Shown: positions 7,290 through 8,691 of the stretch, one piece after another
How the letters are laid out: every line of letters begins with the position of its first letter
How positions within the stretch are numbered: position 1 is the stretch's first letter
Assembly: GCA_003193815.1 (NCBI GenBank)
Contig: PSPB01000031.1
Location: 1 to 8,691 of the forward strand
Direction: 5' to 3'
Origin: Methanobacteriota archaeon
GTDB taxonomy: Archaea; Thermoplasmatota; Poseidoniia; MGIII; CG-Epi1
DNA length: 8,691 bases
Translations under genes and position numbers: made by a program
Notes under the pieces: generated by a model
What the model was told of the DNA's origin: nothing
The model's input: the letters and a program-made list of their open reading frames with translations, nothing else
Database searches by the model: none

Positions 7290-7733
7290 TCAGTCCGCGT
7301 CCTCTCCAGGGGCTGGCATTTCTCGCTCACGCAACTGGCTGCTACTGATGCCGGGAGTGTGGGGAAGCATGACTATCTGGATATTCCCTCGGTCGATTGC
7401 CGCCCGCCCCATGAAATCGATGTAGGGCTCCTTCTCCCAGTCGGTGCCGTGGAACAGGTGTGTAACCCCGTATTCGCGATAGAATGGTTCATGGTCGTTG
7501 TTATCGACTAGCACTACATGCTGGGCGATATCCAGGGCCTCGACAGCGGCCAGTCGCCACTGCTCATTATAACTGAGCGTCTGGGCCTTGTAGCGGGATG
7601 CGAAGTTGTCTGCCACTACCGCTACGATGAGGACATCGCATTCCCCTGATGCCCGACGAATTATATTCACGTGGCCTTCGTGACAGTAATCGAAGACCCC
7701 TGCCAGGTATCCTGTCCGCCCGTGGCCAGCCAT
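7290..7733 (-). CDS. Glycerol-3-phosphate cytidylyltransferase-like protein (TagD family)
   Basis: Predicted cytoplasmic nucleotidyltransferase that would make CDP-glycerol from CTP and glycerol phosphate, supplying the convergent glycerophosphotransferase. The product is 147 aa (B. subtilis TagD is about 130). The signature motifs are in order: GVFDYCHEGH (12-21, the HxGH nucleotide-binding motif), LSYNEQWRL (53-61, matching the YEHR region), FHGTDWE (94-100) and LPHTPGISSSQLR (123-135), aligned with TagD RTEGIST. In that last motif the conserved Arg is His125 and the Glu is Pro127, so substrate preference may differ; phosphoethanolamine or another polyol phosphate is possible. The start is ATG 7733, with TATAAA 22-27 bases upstream and no SD, hence a leaderless monocistronic unit. 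The tail PAPGEDAD is a non-conserved acidic extension. Composition (32 of 60 bases GC at 7561-7620) matches the island, not the flanking propeller gene. Confidence 0.84.
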   Translation of the reverse strand: MAGHGRTGYLAGVFDYCHEGHVNIIRRASGECDVLIVAVVADNFASRYKAQTLSYNEQWRLAAVEALDIAQHVVLVDNNDHEPFYREYGVTHLFHGTDWEKEPYIDFMGRAAIDRGNIQIVMLPHTPGISSSQLREREMPAPGEDAD

Positions 7734-7754
7734 ACTGGAGGAAGCTGGAACTCG

Positions 7755-7760
7755 TTTATA
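7755..7760 (-). promoter_or_regulatory. TATA box of the cytidylyltransferase gene
   Basis: The minus strand reads TATAAA over 7760-7755, -27 to -22 from ATG 7733, in the 37-base gap after the stop of the propeller gene. It is the best consensus match among the TATA-like elements here. No SD precedes the ATG, consistent with a leaderless transcript. No clear BRE is visible upstream; that DNA is C-rich. Confidence 0.7.
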
Positions 7761-7770
7761 GCAGGGGCGG

Positions 7771-8691
7771 TCAGGCCAGCTCGCCGCGGATGAACATCAG
7801 GTAGCGCTGCTCCTCGTCGACTTCCCAGGGGTGTTGCCCGAGGTTGTACTGGTAAGCGATGTTGAGGCTGCCGTCGGGGGCGATGACCGCTTCGAAGAAA
7901 TCGTGCAGCGGGTGCAGGTCGTCGGCCGCCGCCTCCGCCTCGCTGGAGGTGTGCAGCGGCTGCGGGTCGGCCTTGAGGAACTCTAGCTGCTCACCCACTT
8001 GCAGGTCGTCGGCGATGGCGCCGTAAAGGTACCAGCGGTCGCCGGCGGTGTGCTCACCGTGGGTGCCGTTGCCCTCGTTGGCGTAGTAGGCGAAGCCGAG
8101 CCGGTTTTCGGCGCCGAGGTCGATGGTGGGGTAGAGGAAGACCGCCTCGCGCGGGGTGACGTCCCAGTATTCCCATGTCACGCCGTAGTCGTCGCTGCGG
8201 CTGAGGTAGAGCGTCCCGGCCGCCTTGCCGCCTTGCGGGGATTCCTGCCAGGCGACCATTACGGTACCGTTCTCGCCCGCCGCTATCCAGGGGTAGCCCT
8301 CAGGGTGTGAGCCTTCCAGGGGGCCGACGATGACCGGCTCGGCCCAGTTGGCACCCCAGTCATCGGAGACCCATACCTTGACACCGCCGCTGCCGCCGTT
8401 GTTAGCCTCCTGCACGATGTAGACGTGGGGTCCATCGGTCTCGGCGGCGATGTGCGCCCAGCCGCCTTCGATGACCCGTCCCTGATCGAAGACTACCTGG
8501 TCGCCGACAGTCGTACCGCGGTAGTACCAGTAGCGGCCGACGCCGCTGGTGCCGTCCGTAAGGGGAATGCCCGGCACCGAAACGCCGTTATTGCCGAGGT
8601 AATGCACGACGCCGTCGCCGTGCGCGGTGACCCACGGCCGGTCGTCGGCGGTAGTCGATTGCAGCCGCTGGCTGTTGGCGTGCGCGTTGCC
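7771..8691 (-). CDS. Asp-box (BNR/sialidase-like) beta-propeller protein, C-terminal part (5' end outside window)
   Basis: The frame stays open to the right edge, so the 306 codons present are the C-terminal part; the GTG at 8607 is probably internal because conserved-looking sequence (DDRPWVTA) lies upstream of it. Numbering from base 8691, two Asp-box motifs are clear: SDDWGANW (109-116) and SDDYGVTW (166-173), each on a strand-turn-strand pattern and followed by hydrophobic strands such as YPWIAAGENGTVMVAWQE and YPTIDLGAENRLGFAYY. This is the repeat of sialidase-fold, six-bladed propellers. The protein is acidic and rich in Gly, Trp and Tyr, with no membrane segment or C-terminal anchor in this part, so secretion is plausible but the signal peptide region is missing. 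Sialidase activity cannot be claimed: the Arg triad cannot be assigned, and many Asp-box proteins are not glycosidases. GC returns to about 70%. It ends 37 bases before the cytidylyltransferase start, on the same strand. Confidence 0.78.
   Translation of the reverse strand, partial: GNAHANSQRLQSTTADDRPWVTAHGDGVVHYLGNNGVSVPGIPLTDGTSGVGRYWYYRGTTVGDQVVFDQGRVIEGGWAHIAAETDGPHVYIVQEANNGGSGGVKVWVSDDWGANWAEPVIVGPLEGSHPEGYPWIAAGENGTVMVAWQESPQGGKAAGTLYLSRSDDYGVTWEYWDVTPREAVFLYPTIDLGAENRLGFAYYANEGNGTHGEHTAGDRWYLYGAIADDLQVGEQLEFLKADPQPLHTSSEAEAAADDLHPLHDFFEAVIAPDGSLNIAYQYNLGQHPWEVDEEQRYLMFIRGELA

Noticed and set aside
7999..8310. Plus-strand open frame of 103 codons
   Set aside because: Val/Gly/Ala-rich shadow of the Asp-box gene on the minus strand; no homology or start signals.
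1..8691. CRISPR arrays, tRNA or rRNA genes, insertion sequences, integrase sites, tandem repeats
   Set aside because: I looked for regularly spaced repeats, a T-arm GGTTCRANYCC-type sequence, transposase motifs and terminal repeats and saw none; nearly every base is inside a convincing protein gene.

Overview
This is very probably archaeal chromosome. The left edge carries the C-terminal half of a LonB-type Lon protease with the EGDSAS form of the active site, followed by pantoate kinase, a GHMP kinase of the archaeal coenzyme A pathway. Transcription signals fit as well: four of the genes start 22-30 bases downstream of a TATA-like element with no Shine-Dalgarno sequence, as expected for leaderless archaeal mRNAs. 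The gene that follows another in an operon has SD-like sequence instead. The flanks are very GC-rich. A high-GC marine euryarchaeon (Thermoplasmatota, Marine Group II/III-like) is a reasonable guess, but the lineage is inference.

Layout, left to right: 1-492 lonB C-terminus (+); 489-1304 pantoate kinase (-); 1301-2401 GT4 glycosyltransferase A (-, ATGA overlap with the kinase); 2451-3551 GT4 glycosyltransferase B (+); 3524-4588 GT4 glycosyltransferase C (-); 4640-6097 Wzx-type polysaccharide flippase (+); 6140-7286 CDP-glycerol glycerophosphotransferase-like protein (+, broken by a one-base frameshift); 7290-7733 TagD-like glycerol-3-phosphate cytidylyltransferase (-); 7771-8691 C-terminal part of an Asp-box (BNR/sialidase-like) beta-propeller protein (-). 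Coding density is extreme: the longest gap is 51 bases, so no gene-free stretch over 300 bases exists.

The middle of the window (about 2.45-7.73 kb) reads as a surface-polymer island. Three glycosyltransferases would build a glycan, the flippase would carry the lipid-linked product across the membrane, and the cytidylyltransferase/phosphotransferase pair would make and use CDP-glycerol (or a related CDP-polyol) to add glycerol phosphate. In bacteria that last pair is the signature of wall teichoic acid synthesis. In an archaeon it suggests a teichoic-acid-like or glycerol-phosphate-decorated surface glycan, the most interesting biological idea here. Base composition supports a separate history: hand counts on single 60-base lines fall from 72-87% GC on the left (52/60 at 841-900, 43/60 at 2641-2700) to 43-63% across the island (26/60 at 6301-6360), then return to about 70% (42/60 at 8041-8100). 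The left transition lies inside glycosyltransferase B near its inter-domain linker.

The second notable pattern is regulatory. The two divergent gene pairs are separated by only 49 and 51 bases, each with one near-central AT-rich element placed about -22 to -30 from both start codons. Each gap therefore looks like a minimal bidirectional leaderless promoter.
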